A stretch of DNA of 5,943 nt, taken from positions 1-5,943 of the forward strand of contig CAZLGO010000090.1 of the NCBI GenBank assembly GCA_964559295.1, given 5' to 3'. The first letter of the stretch is position 1, and each line of letters begins with the position of its first letter. Shown here piece after piece: positions 1-5,819 of the stretch. A program made the position numbers and the translations under genes. Below the pieces are notes generated by a model. It ran no database searches and was not told the DNA's origin. It saw nothing but the letters and a program-made list of their open reading frames with translations. The stretch comes from CAZLGO01 sp964559295 (lineage in GTDB: Archaea > Methanobacteriota > Methanobacteria > Methanobacteriales > Methanobacteriaceae).

Positions 1-1
1 T

Positions 2-1003
2 GTGGATGTGGCTTATGCCACTTACCTTGGATACGATGAAATAGCCCACCATTCTGGAATCCGGGATAATGATGCCTTCTATGCTTTAAAAGGACTCGAT
101 AAGCAATTTAAAAGATTAGAACAGGCCAAAAAATATTCACATCGTCTCTATCACTTGGTGGTGCAATCTGACCATGGGCAGACCAATGGTGCCACTTTTA
201 AACAACGCTACGGTCTTACTTTAGAAGATTTAACCCGTAGCTTGATGCCCTCGGATGTGAGTATCTACAGCAAACTCTCTTCCAACGAGGATCATTTCAG
301 CCAAGTTCTAACTGAACCATTTGAGGATGGAAAACAGTATTTAAGTGTCAAAAAAGACAATTTTGTGGAAAAGGGTAAAGAAATTGTGGATGATACTCTA
401 AAAAAGGTTGAAAATACTCCTGTTGCTCGGGGAAAAATTTTAGACTACATCAAAAAACATCAAGTGAAAAAAAGACCAAAAGAATCTTCAGCTGATGCTG
501 ATGTGATGGTACTGGCTTCTGGAAACCTGGGGCTGATCTATCTTACCAAGTGGAAGGAACGCCTTTCCTATGAAAAAATTAATTCATTATATCCTGATTT
601 AATCCCTGGGATTGCTCAGCACCAAGGAGTAGGTTTTATTATGGTTAAATCTGAAGAGTTCGGTGCTCTGGCCATAGGATCCGAAGGCATATATTATCTC
701 GATGAAGATAGAATAGAGGGTGAAAATCCTCTGGCTGATTTTGGACCACGTGCTGCTCAGCACCTAAAAAGAACAGATGAATTCCAAAATGTGCCTGATA
801 TTTTAGTCAACAGCTTCTATGATCCTGAAAAAGATGAAGTCGCTGCTTTTGAAGAATTGGTAGGTAGCCATGGCGGTATAGGTGGTGATCAGTCCCGTCC
901 ATTTATATTACACCCCTGTGAATGGGAATTAGATGGAAAACAAATAATCGGTGCTGAAAATCTTCACAAAGTCCTGAAGGCTCAAATTGAAAATATGGAA
1001 TAA
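2..1003 (+). CDS. Alkaline phosphatase superfamily (phosphodiesterase/NPP-like) protein, C-terminal part
   Basis: The open frame is already running at the left edge and ends at TAA 1001-1003, so 333 C-terminal residues are visible. Metal-ligand motifs of the alkaline phosphatase/nucleotide pyrophosphatase-phosphodiesterase superfamily appear in the family order: YDEIAHHSG (D12 and H16, counting from base 2), SDHGQ (D57, H58) and SHGG (H290). In this superfamily these Asp/His residues bind the two catalytic metals that hydrolyse phosphate mono- or diesters. The nucleophile Thr/Ser and the first Asp should lie upstream, outside the window. The GTG at 2-4 is therefore taken as an internal Val codon, not a start. 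The H58-H290 interval is longer than in compact NPP enzymes, so there is an insertion of unknown role. I recall Methanobacterium proteins with an N-terminal holin-like membrane domain fused to such a phosphatase domain, but that part is not visible. The substrate cannot be told. A T-rich stretch follows the stop. Confidence 0.8.
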   Translation: MDVAYATYLGYDEIAHHSGIRDNDAFYALKGLDKQFKRLEQAKKYSHRLYHLVVQSDHGQTNGATFKQRYGLTLEDLTRSLMPSDVSIYSKLSSNEDHFSQVLTEPFEDGKQYLSVKKDNFVEKGKEIVDDTLKKVENTPVARGKILDYIKKHQVKKRPKESSADADVMVLASGNLGLIYLTKWKERLSYEKINSLYPDLIPGIAQHQGVGFIMVKSEEFGALAIGSEGIYYLDEDRIEGENPLADFGPRAAQHLKRTDEFQNVPDILVNSFYDPEKDEVAAFEELVGSHGGIGGDQSRPFILHPCEWELDGKQIIGAENLHKVLKAQIENME

Positions 1004-1020
1004 TATTTTCTTTTTTTAAA
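1004..1020 (+). terminator. T-rich terminator after the phosphatase-like gene
   Basis: A run of seven T preceded by TATTTTC begins right behind the TAA at 1001-1003. Archaeal termination commonly needs only such a T-tract. The next gene on the right (rnpB) is convergent, which fits an end of transcription here. Confidence 0.5.
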
Positions 1021-1152
1021 ATTGGAGACAGTATAATAAGTAAAAAAATAAATAATGAACGAAAATCAAATAAATATTTTAACGAACAACTATATGGAGT
1101 TTGTAAAAATAAAAGAATCAGTTCAAAGGCTTAGAATTTTTGATCAATCTTT

Positions 1153-1162
1153 CTAAAAAATT
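1153..1162 (-). terminator. T-run terminator of rnpB
   Basis: Directly after the P1 3' strand, the minus strand reads CAATTTTTTAG, giving six consecutive T. This is the expected form of a euryarchaeal terminator. A weak AATTTTT/AAAAATT pairing (1135-1162) surrounds it. Confidence 0.6.
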
Positions 1163-1163
1163 G

Positions 1164-1458
1164 AATGGCATGCCGAGAGTAACCCACCTTCTGTTTCGGC
1201 AGCATTCAGCTAAGCGGACTACCTCTGCCTTTTGCAGTACTCATAGGCAGTATTTGTCCTTGCATCCCATGGAATGGCCGTTTCACCGTTTTCTTCTGGT
1301 GTCGGTCAGTTTTTACATCATGATCATCCACCAAAAGACGTTTCGTTTCTGCTCCAGGGTCATGCTTCTCAGCATGTGTTTTAAACACCATGGTCTGCAT
1401 GATGGGTGGAGTTTCCTCAGTTTACAAAAAACCGGTAGCTGCCCTTCGGCTTGCCATT
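1164..1458 (-). ncRNA. rnpB: RNase P RNA (archaeal, type A-like)
   Basis: This is the catalytic RNA of ribonuclease P, which removes 5' leaders from pre-tRNAs. Read on the minus strand, the 5' end AATGGCA (1458-1452) pairs with TGCCATT (1170-1164) as P1. The following GCCGA (1450-1446) pairs with TCGGC (1176-1172) as P2. Conserved region I, GAGGAAACTCC, lies at 1418-1408 and region V, ACAGAAGGTGGGTTAC, at 1194-1179. They form P4: AACTCCACC (1413-1405) against GGTGGGTT (1188-1181), with the usual bulged U. Two adjacent hairpins at 1388-1361, one closed by a GAGA tetraloop, look like P8 and P9, which argues for type A over type M. A CAGAAACGAAACGTC block (around 1352-1338) fits the conserved P10-P12 region. 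CTGCCT/AGGCAG (1250-1225) forms a further hairpin. The length of about 295 nt is normal for archaea. Ends are set by P1. No promoter is seen between it and tRNA-iMet, which lies 11 bases upstream. Confidence 0.93.
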
Positions 1459-1469
1459 AAAAAATGAAA

Positions 1470-1548
<79 letters not shown>

Positions 1549-1569
1549 TATAATGATTGGTGATGGATA

Positions 1570-1584
1570 TATATAAAGATTTCT
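1570..1584 (-). promoter_or_regulatory. TATA box and BRE for the tRNA-iMet/rnpB unit
   Basis: Read on the minus strand, GAAATC (BRE-like, purine-rich) is followed by TTTATATA (1577-1570), the canonical archaeal TATA box. Its centre lies about 27 bases upstream of the position just before the mature tRNA 5' end, so transcription should start at or within a few bases of the tRNA. Confidence 0.75.
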
Positions 1585-1631
1585 TTCAATTTTTTTATTT
1601 TCAATCGCCTTGTAAGATAGACGTAGTATTT

Positions 1632-1646
1632 AAAAATGAAAAAAAA
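1632..1646 (-). terminator. Double T-run terminator after the coiled-coil gene pair
   Basis: On the minus strand, T8 (1646-1639) followed by CA and T5 (1636-1632) lies 27 bases beyond the stop codon of the 138-residue coiled-coil gene. It separates that unit from the tRNA promoter at 1577-1570. Confidence 0.6.
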
Positions 1647-1673
1647 CCAGTGATCGTAACTATAATTTCATTA

Positions 1674-2090
1674 TTATTCTTCTTCTCCCTCTTTTGGTAT
1701 TTCTAACTTTTCAAGTCTTTTTTCAATGGAATCTATTTTTTTATTGGTGTATGTTCTAAATTCATTAAATCTACTTCCCAACTCATCCACGTCGCGGAAT
1801 ACCTTATCAATTCTCTCATCAAGCCGTGATATATCAGATTGGGTTGCAAGTTCCCAGTCCCTTATGAGTTGATCACTTTTTTCCTCCAGGAAATGTTCTA
1901 TTTTACCAGAAAGAACATCTGTGCTTACTGGAACTCCTCTAACCTTTCCCTTTATCTTTTCACCCATTTCAATCATTTCTGTTCGCATCTTTCTTAAAGA
2001 AACCTGTCTTATCTCTTCCATGTAGTAATACAAAAGTACAACAATGGCACCAGCTAATACCAGGATTGCAAATAGCTCTAACGCTTCCAT
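1674..2090 (-). CDS. Membrane-anchored coiled-coil protein, 138 aa, unknown function
   Basis: I do not recognise this family. Residues about 5-24 (ELFAILVLAGAIVVLLYYYM) form one strong hydrophobic segment with no signal-peptidase site, so it should be an N-terminal membrane anchor. The rest is hydrophilic and mostly helical. From about residue 62 to 133 it is rich in Lys, Glu, Asp and Arg, with Ile/Leu/Val/Phe spaced like heptads (for example ISRLDERIDKVFRDVDELG), so a coiled coil is likely. The tail is acidic (EGEEE). Positive charge just after the TM segment suggests a cytoplasmic C-terminal part. The ATG at 2090-2088 lies inside the 3' end of the upstream gene (13-base overlap). An AAGGGGG tract (2107-2101) ten bases before it may serve as a weak ribosome binding site, so translational coupling is likely. 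The same architecture as the upstream neighbour suggests that the two products act together, perhaps as a hetero-oligomer. Confidence 0.85.
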   Translation of the reverse strand: MEALELFAILVLAGAIVVLLYYYMEEIRQVSLRKMRTEMIEMGEKIKGKVRGVPVSTDVLSGKIEHFLEEKSDQLIRDWELATQSDISRLDERIDKVFRDVDELGSRFNEFRTYTNKKIDSIEKRLEKLEIPKEGEEE

Positions 2091-2512
2091 AGTTTAGGTT
2101 CCCCCTTCTTTTTTTGAATATTTTTTTCAACTTCCTTCTCTTTTTCTTCGATGTCTTTTAGCAATTTCTGGAGTTTCTTGTATTCTGTTTTGGCCTCTAA
2201 GCGATTTACCCTCTCACTGAGTTCGCTATGAAGATATCCGATTTTATGTATGAGTTCAGCTGTATCTTCCCTGATTTGAGCAAGCTTTTGCTGTTGTTCT
2301 TTTGGCAGCGAGACCACCGTTTCCTTTATGCGTTTTGCTTCAAGATCCTTTTCAACCATTCCAATTTTTTTAAGTTCGATCTGTTTTTCTGTAAATTGGA
2401 CATTGGCTTGGGCTTCTCTGATTTTTCCCCATGTCCTGAACACAACGATCACACCAACCAACACAATCAATGCAATAATTATCCAGAAAACATTTTGTGG
2501 GATTGTAATCAT
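2078..2512 (-). CDS. Membrane-anchored coiled-coil protein, 144 aa, unknown function
   Basis: Not recognised. Residues about 8-27 (VFWIIIALIVLVGVIVVFRT) make one transmembrane helix. Everything after residue 30 is highly charged and helical: KQIELKKIG, then a long Glu/Lys/Leu stretch including NRLEAKTEYKKLQKLLKDIE and ending in a Lys-rich tail (KKKGEPKLWKR). A long coiled coil of roughly residues 30-135 is the natural reading. The start ATG (2512-2510) is fixed by GGAGG at 2524-2520, seven bases upstream, and by a TATA box further up. It is the first gene of a two-gene unit whose second gene starts 13 bases before this one ends. The basic tail here and the acidic tail of the partner could be complementary, but that is inference. 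Confidence 0.85.
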   Translation of the reverse strand: MITIPQNVFWIIIALIVLVGVIVVFRTWGKIREAQANVQFTEKQIELKKIGMVEKDLEAKRIKETVVSLPKEQQQKLAQIREDTAELIHKIGYLHSELSERVNRLEAKTEYKKLQKLLKDIEEKEKEVEKNIQKKKGEPKLWKR

Positions 2513-2519
2513 GGTTTTG

Positions 2520-2524
2520 CCTCC
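2520..2524 (-). promoter_or_regulatory. Strong ribosome binding site (GGAGG) for the 144-aa coiled-coil gene
   Basis: On the minus strand AAAAGGAGGC precedes ATG with seven bases between GGAGG and the start codon. This settles the start of the gene. Confidence 0.8.
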
Positions 2525-2548
2525 TTTTATTTTATTATATCAGTTTAT

Positions 2549-2556
2549 TATATAAA
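2549..2556 (-). promoter_or_regulatory. TATA box of the coiled-coil gene pair
   Basis: TTTATATA on the minus strand, preceded by GGGTTATA. A start about 26 bases on would fall near 2525, giving a very short leader that just includes the ribosome binding site. It stands back to back with the promoter of the MFS gene. Confidence 0.6.
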
Positions 2557-2689
2557 TATAACCCTCCTCAAACTATATTGATTTATTCTCTGTGAAAAAT
2601 TATCTGACATGACTGATACTTCAAGATCCTTTTTTATAGCTCATGAGAAGGCAGTTGTGTTTTATTATTCTTTAAATTTATCTAACCGA

Positions 2690-2697
2690 TTTATAAA
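2690..2697 (+). promoter_or_regulatory. TATA box of the MFS transporter gene
   Basis: TTTATAAA lies 31 bases before the ATG at 2729. Transcription would begin around 2718-2722, giving a leader of at most about ten bases. No Shine-Dalgarno sequence fits in that space, so the mRNA is probably nearly leaderless. Confidence 0.55.
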
Positions 2698-2718
2698 TGT
2701 GGGTCTAATTAAACTATA

Positions 2719-2728
2719 GTTGATCAAC
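2719..2728 (+). promoter_or_regulatory. Perfect palindrome GTTGATCAAC at the MFS start, possible operator
   Basis: This 10-base sequence is identical to its reverse complement. It lies at the predicted transcription start and touches the ATG. Such a place suits a repressor that blocks initiation, which is common for drug-exporter genes. No regulator gene lies next to it, and the role is inference. Confidence 0.35.
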
Positions 2729-4111
2729 ATGACAGAAGAATCAATAAGACGTTATTCAATTTTAGCTGCTGTTATGCTGACTAGCATCATGGGTCCCATT
2801 GATGCCAGCATAGTAAACACCATACTCCCCACTATTGCCCAGTTTTTCAGAGTAGAGGTTGCCATAGTCCAATGGGTTCCAATGATATATCTTTTAACAA
2901 TAAGCAGTCTTTTGTTATTTTATGGTCGTTTAGGTGATCTTTTTGGATACAAGAAAATTTACCTTATTGGACTTACTGGTTTTATCACGTCTTCTTTTTT
3001 CTGTGGAATTTCTCCGACAATCCATCTACTTATTGTTTCTCGAGCTCTTCAGGGAATATTTGCTGGCATGATGATGGCAGTACCTTTCGCTATCATCACA
3101 GCATCCTTTCCACCTACAGAAAGGGGAAAAGCTTTGGGTATTAACGCTATAAGCATATCTGCCGGACTTGCAGCAGGTCCATCTATTGGTGGCTTCGTCA
3201 CTTCATTATTAAATTGGCGGTTCGCCTTTTTCATCAACATTCCCATTGGCATTATAGGTTTGCTTTGGGCATGGCATATCATACCTCATTTTAAAGGACG
3301 GAAGGCCAAGGTAGATATATGGGGAGCAATAACAGCCTTTATTTTTCTGTTTTCGTTTCTCCTTTTTGTTAATCGTTCCCAGACCTTTGGCTTGAATTAT
3401 TTAACCAGCTCTATCTTCCTGTTTTCCATCCTTTTTGGAATTATCTTCGTTCTAATAGAAATGAAAAATGAACAACCAATGCTTAATTTGAATCTTTTTA
3501 AGAACGTAACTTTTTCTTTTGCCAATCTTAGCGCTCTTCTGAATTTTATGTCTCAGTATGTAATGGTTTTTCTCACACCATTCTACCTACAAAGAGTTTT
3601 GGGTTGTGCACCAAATCAGATAGGTTTAGTCATGACAGCTTTTCCTTTAGCTACTATGATAGTCGCTCCTTTTAGTGGCTGGCTTTCTGATAAAATTGGT
3701 ACAAAGATCCTTGCATGTTTTGGGGCTGCCATATGTGCCATAGCTCTTTTTCTTATGAGCCAGTTGTCGGTTTCAGCTACACAGAGCGATGTGATTTGGA
3801 GATTAGCTTTATTTGGTCTTGGAAACGGGATTTTTCAATCTCCCAATAACAGTGCTGTGATGGGAAGTGTACCAAAACAACATCTTGGAATAGCCTCAGG
3901 GGTACTTGCAACGATGCGAAATGTTGGTATGGTTTTGGGTATTAGTACGGCAGGAGTGATTCTTTATAGCGTTGTACCATCCTATATCCTCCAAAAATCA
4001 GTTTTTGAGACTTCAGAGATTTATGCATTCATATCAGGGTTAGGATATGCCTATATGGGTGGATCTATCTTGACTGCTGTAGCTTCACTCACGTCTCTTG
4101 TAAGGAAATAG
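2729..4111 (+). CDS. MFS multidrug-type exporter, DHA2 (EmrB/QacA) family
   Basis: Complete 460-residue integral membrane protein, most likely a proton-driven exporter of toxic organic compounds. All signatures of the DHA2 (drug:H+ antiporter, 14-TM) group are present: motif D1, DASIVNTILPTIA (D25 to A37); motif A, GRLGDLFGYKK (G66-K76, with D70); motif B, RALQGIFAG (R105-G113); motif C, GLAAGPSIGG (G146-G155), the antiporter motif; then the family's NWRFAFFINIPIG (162-174). The second half has a motif-A-like SDKIGTK loop and a SPNNSAVMGSVP...GIASG stretch. The length fits about 14 TM helices. ATG 2729 is preferred to TTG 2720, because TTG 2720 lies inside the palindrome at the predicted transcription start. 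The gene stands alone between its own promoter and terminator. The substrate cannot be read from the sequence. It resembles a decayed fragment at 5628-5711. Confidence 0.93.
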   Translation: MTEESIRRYSILAAVMLTSIMGPIDASIVNTILPTIAQFFRVEVAIVQWVPMIYLLTISSLLLFYGRLGDLFGYKKIYLIGLTGFITSSFFCGISPTIHLLIVSRALQGIFAGMMMAVPFAIITASFPPTERGKALGINAISISAGLAAGPSIGGFVTSLLNWRFAFFINIPIGIIGLLWAWHIIPHFKGRKAKVDIWGAITAFIFLFSFLLFVNRSQTFGLNYLTSSIFLFSILFGIIFVLIEMKNEQPMLNLNLFKNVTFSFANLSALLNFMSQYVMVFLTPFYLQRVLGCAPNQIGLVMTAFPLATMIVAPFSGWLSDKIGTKILACFGAAICAIALFLMSQLSVSATQSDVIWRLALFGLGNGIFQSPNNSAVMGSVPKQHLGIASGVLATMRNVGMVLGISTAGVILYSVVPSYILQKSVFETSEIYAFISGLGYAYMGGSILTAVASLTSLVRK

Positions 4112-4113
4112 AT

Positions 4114-4134
4114 CACAAATTGTGCGTATTTTTT
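4114..4134 (+). terminator. Hairpin plus T-run terminator of the MFS gene
   Basis: CACAA-A-TTGTG (4114-4124) is an interrupted palindrome, followed by T6 (4129-4134), beginning two bases after the MFS stop codon. The arms are short, so the T-run probably does most of the work. Confidence 0.6.
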
Positions 4135-4241
4135 AACTGATGTATTACCATAGTACATAACACATCCAAAGTTTTCCTTTTGTTTAATTTCTTAACCAAA
4201 AGCAAAGGTATTTGTTAGGGTATAAAAAAACCATACACAAT

Positions 4242-4246
4242 GGAGG
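4242..4246 (+). promoter_or_regulatory. Ribosome binding site (GGAGG) for the LiaF-TM-like gene
   Basis: GGAGG sits six bases before ATG 4253 and fixes that start. Upstream, the AT-rich stretch 4180-4230 must hold the promoter, but no single TATA box stands out (candidates near 4187 and 4208). Confidence 0.8.
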
Positions 4247-4252
4247 GATACC

Positions 4253-4483
4253 ATGAAAGATACAGTTGAAATAAATAAACCTGAAGAAAACATGGAAAAA
4301 CCTGAGAAAAAAGAAAGAAAAAGAAGTACAGCAGGAATAGTCATTGGCCTTTGTCTTGTCCTTGTTGGTCTGATCTGGTATGCCGTGAATCTCGGAATTA
4401 TTCCAGTAGAATACATAAAAAAACAAGTTGGTCCAATTTTGATCGTGTTGCTTGGAATCATCATCCTAATAAGATCCATGTAG
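4253..4483 (+). CDS. Small two-TM membrane protein, LiaF transmembrane-region/DUF5668-like
   Basis: 76 residues. The first 24 are hydrophilic and very rich in Lys and Glu, with a KPEENMEKPEKKERK stretch. Then come two hydrophobic helices, about 27-50 (AGIVIGLCLVLVGLIWYAVN) and about 59-73 (VGPILIVLLGIIILI), joined by a short GIIPVEYIKKQ loop. The pattern G-x-x-L-x-L-x-G-x-x-x, then NLGIIP, then GPILIVLLGIIIL matches the LiaF/LiaI N-terminal membrane module (DUF5668). In bacteria this module occurs in envelope-stress sensors, but here it stands alone without the LiaF C-terminal domain, so the role is unknown. The M42 peptidase gene begins 28 bases downstream with its own ribosome binding site and no visible terminator between, so the two are probably co-transcribed. 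Confidence 0.85.
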   Translation: MKDTVEINKPEENMEKPEKKERKRSTAGIVIGLCLVLVGLIWYAVNLGIIPVEYIKKQVGPILIVLLGIIILIRSM

Positions 4484-4498
4484 CCTCAAAACAATCGT

Positions 4499-4503
4499 GG
4501 AGG
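4499..4503 (+). promoter_or_regulatory. Ribosome binding site (GGAGG) that sets the M42 peptidase start
   Basis: GGAGG lies eight bases before ATG 4512. The upstream in-frame GTG at 4497 overlaps this site and is therefore not the start. Confidence 0.8.
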
Positions 4504-4511
4504 GCATTAAA

Positions 4512-5546
4512 ATGAAAGATCTGCTAAAAAAGCTTGCAGATGCACCTGGAATTTCTGGTTTTGAGGATAAGATCAGAAATCTGATGATGGGAGAGTTGAA
4601 AGATCACGTAGATGAAATCCAAATAGATAGCCTCGGGAATCTGATTGCAATAAAAAGGGGAGGCGAAAAAAAAGTAATGCTTGCTGCCCACATGGATGAG
4701 ATTGGACTTATGGTAAAACACATTGACAAAAAAGGATTCATAAAGTTTTCAAAGATTGGAAGTATAAACGATCAGATGCTTCTAAATCAGAGCGTTTGGA
4801 TACATACAGCCACAGGGAAAATTCAAGGGGTCATCGGTTCAAAACCCCCTCACATAATGAAAGAAACAGAGAAAAAAAGGCTTGTTGGATATAAAAACAT
4901 GTTTGTAGATATTGGTGCTTCTAATAAAAAAGAAGCAGAGAAATTAGTGAGTGTTGGAGATCCTATAACATTTAAACAGGAATTATACCAGCTTCAAAAC
5001 TCTCTGATAAGTGGAAAGGCTCTCGATAATAGAATAGGCTGCTGTGTGCTTATTGAGACCCTAAAAAGGGTCAAAAGTGATGCTACCATCTATGGGGTAG
5101 GAACTGTCCAAGAGGAAGTTGGACTTAAAGGAGCTAGAACTGCTGCTTTTAGGATAAATCCAGATATTGCAATAGCTTTAGATGTTACGATAGCAGGTGA
5201 CCATCCTGGAATGAAGGAGGACGAAGCACCATTAAAGATCGATAAAGGTCCTGCGATAGTCCTAACCGATGCAAGTGGTAAGGGAATAATAACTCATCCG
5301 AAAGTAAAAAATCTTTTAATTTCGGTGGCAGAAGCAGAAAAAATTCCTTATCAGATCGAGGTTAGCGAAGGTGGTACCACAGATGCTACTGTAATCCATC
5401 TAACAAGGGAAGGAATACCATCAGGTGTTCTTTCAGTACCAACAAGATACATTCACACACCTGTTGGAGTTGCAAGTCTTAGGGATATTGAAAACACTGT
5501 AAAGTTGCTTGTTGCTGCAATAGAGACCCTCCCACACAAGTCATAA
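4512..5546 (+). CDS. M42 family metallo-aminopeptidase (deblocking/TET-type)
   Basis: Complete, 344 residues from ATG 4512, the usual length of the M42 family. These cytosolic enzymes bind two metal ions, form large tetrahedral dodecamers (TET) and trim short peptides left by the proteasome. Related annotations are glutamyl aminopeptidase and endoglucanase FrvX. Every expected catalytic residue is visible: H60 and D62 in AAHMDEIG; the bridging D172 in GKALDNRIG; E201 (general base) and E202 in TVQEEVGLKGA; D224 in IALDVT; and H315 in RYIHTPVG. The SEGGTTDA motif (285-292) is also typical. An N-terminal LLKKLADAPGISGFE matches the family start. Substrate preference (Leu, Glu, Lys or deblocking) cannot be told from this. 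It is probably the second gene of an operon with the small membrane protein before it. No clear T-run follows directly; the nearest is at 5814-5819. Confidence 0.95.
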   Translation: MKDLLKKLADAPGISGFEDKIRNLMMGELKDHVDEIQIDSLGNLIAIKRGGEKKVMLAAHMDEIGLMVKHIDKKGFIKFSKIGSINDQMLLNQSVWIHTATGKIQGVIGSKPPHIMKETEKKRLVGYKNMFVDIGASNKKEAEKLVSVGDPITFKQELYQLQNSLISGKALDNRIGCCVLIETLKRVKSDATIYGVGTVQEEVGLKGARTAAFRINPDIAIALDVTIAGDHPGMKEDEAPLKIDKGPAIVLTDASGKGIITHPKVKNLLISVAEAEKIPYQIEVSEGGTTDATVIHLTREGIPSGVLSVPTRYIHTPVGVASLRDIENTVKLLVAAIETLPHKS

Positions 5547-5627
5547 AATTGAAAAGAATGCATTAAAGCTTCTTCTGTCAAATGTACCCAATTTACTCCT
5601 TTTGTAAAACGAATATGAATATCTTCT

Positions 5628-5711
5628 GAAAGCATGGGTGATAAATCCTCCAAGAACAGGTCCTACAGTCAAAACCACCGCTACAGCTATCGCATTGATA
5701 ACTAATAATAA
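5628..5711 (-). pseudogene. Remnant of a DHA2-type MFS transporter (motif C region)
   Basis: Read on the minus strand this encodes LLLVINAIAVAV followed by VLTVGPVLGGFITHAF. The G-P-x-x-G-G core and the INAI lead-in are the antiporter motif C of DHA2 exporters. Over 23 residues, about 12 are identical to the intact MFS protein of this window (its LGINAISISA and GLAAGPSIGGFVT, residues 136-158). A TAG at 5714-5712 stops the frame just upstream. After HAF the expected WRxxFxINxPIG is replaced by RRYSYSFYKRSKLG, and the frame ends at TGA 5543-5541 inside the M42 gene. No other MFS motif is visible in the neighbouring frames, so this is a short decayed piece, not a gene. It shares a motif, not obvious DNA identity, with the intact copy. 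Confidence 0.65.
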
Positions 5712-5714
5712 CTA

Positions 5715-5785
5715 TTCTTTGCCAAAAACTGTTTTCAAGCCTTATTATCTTAAAATAAATATTTTAGATACTCTCTGGCAAAGAA
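5715..5785. repeat. Nested inverted repeat, 71 bp
   Basis: The outer arms TTCTTTGCCA (5715-5724) and TGGCAAAGAA (5776-5785) are perfect 10-base reverse complements. Inside, TATCTTAAAAT (5746-5756) pairs with ATTTTAGATA (5761-5770) with one bulged T and a four-base AAAT loop. It directly abuts the MFS remnant (TAG 5714-5712). It could be a cruciform, a hairpin in RNA, or the ends of a tiny non-autonomous element. Confidence 0.6.
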
Positions 5786-5806
5786 CTACTACATGCCGAA
5801 ACTTTT

Positions 5807-5819
5807 AAAAAACTTTTTT
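5807..5819. terminator. Bidirectional A6/T6 terminator
   Basis: AAAAAACTTTTTT is an inverted repeat that gives a T6 run on both strands. On the minus strand it lies 51 bases past the stop of the kinase-like gene. On the plus strand it is the first clear T-run after the M42 gene. Confidence 0.45.

Noticed and set aside
1055..1156. 33-codon plus-strand ORF beginning MNENQINILTNNYMEF
   Set aside because: There is no ribosome binding site or TATA box at a proper distance, it lies between two convergent terminators, and I see no similarity to a known family.
1140..1460. 106-codon plus-strand ORF and 64-codon minus-strand ORF (1206-1400)
   Set aside because: Both lie inside the RNase P RNA gene, have no ribosome binding site, and their sequences follow RNA helices (P1, P4, P8/P9), not a protein.
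2228..2581. Plus-strand ORFs (2228-2581 and 2328-2555) opposite the 144-aa coiled-coil gene
   Set aside because: They are antisense shadows: Phe/Leu/Cys-rich translations of Lys/Glu-rich codons, without start signals.
2720..2728. TTG start at 2720 for the MFS transporter
   Set aside because: It lies in the palindrome at the predicted transcription start. ATG 2729 fits the usual N-terminus and the nearly leaderless arrangement.
3049..3282. Minus-strand 77-codon ORF within the MFS gene
   Set aside because: Antisense shadow of motif B to motif C of the transporter.
4184..4479. Minus-strand ORFs opposite the small LiaF-TM-like gene
   Set aside because: The plus-strand gene has a strong ribosome binding site and a recognisable TM pattern. 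The minus frames are Phe/Ser-rich mirror translations.
4497..4511. Upstream GTG start for the M42 peptidase (five extra residues)
   Set aside because: The GTG overlaps the GGAGG ribosome binding site that serves ATG 4512, and M42 proteins typically begin at the KDLLKKL helix.
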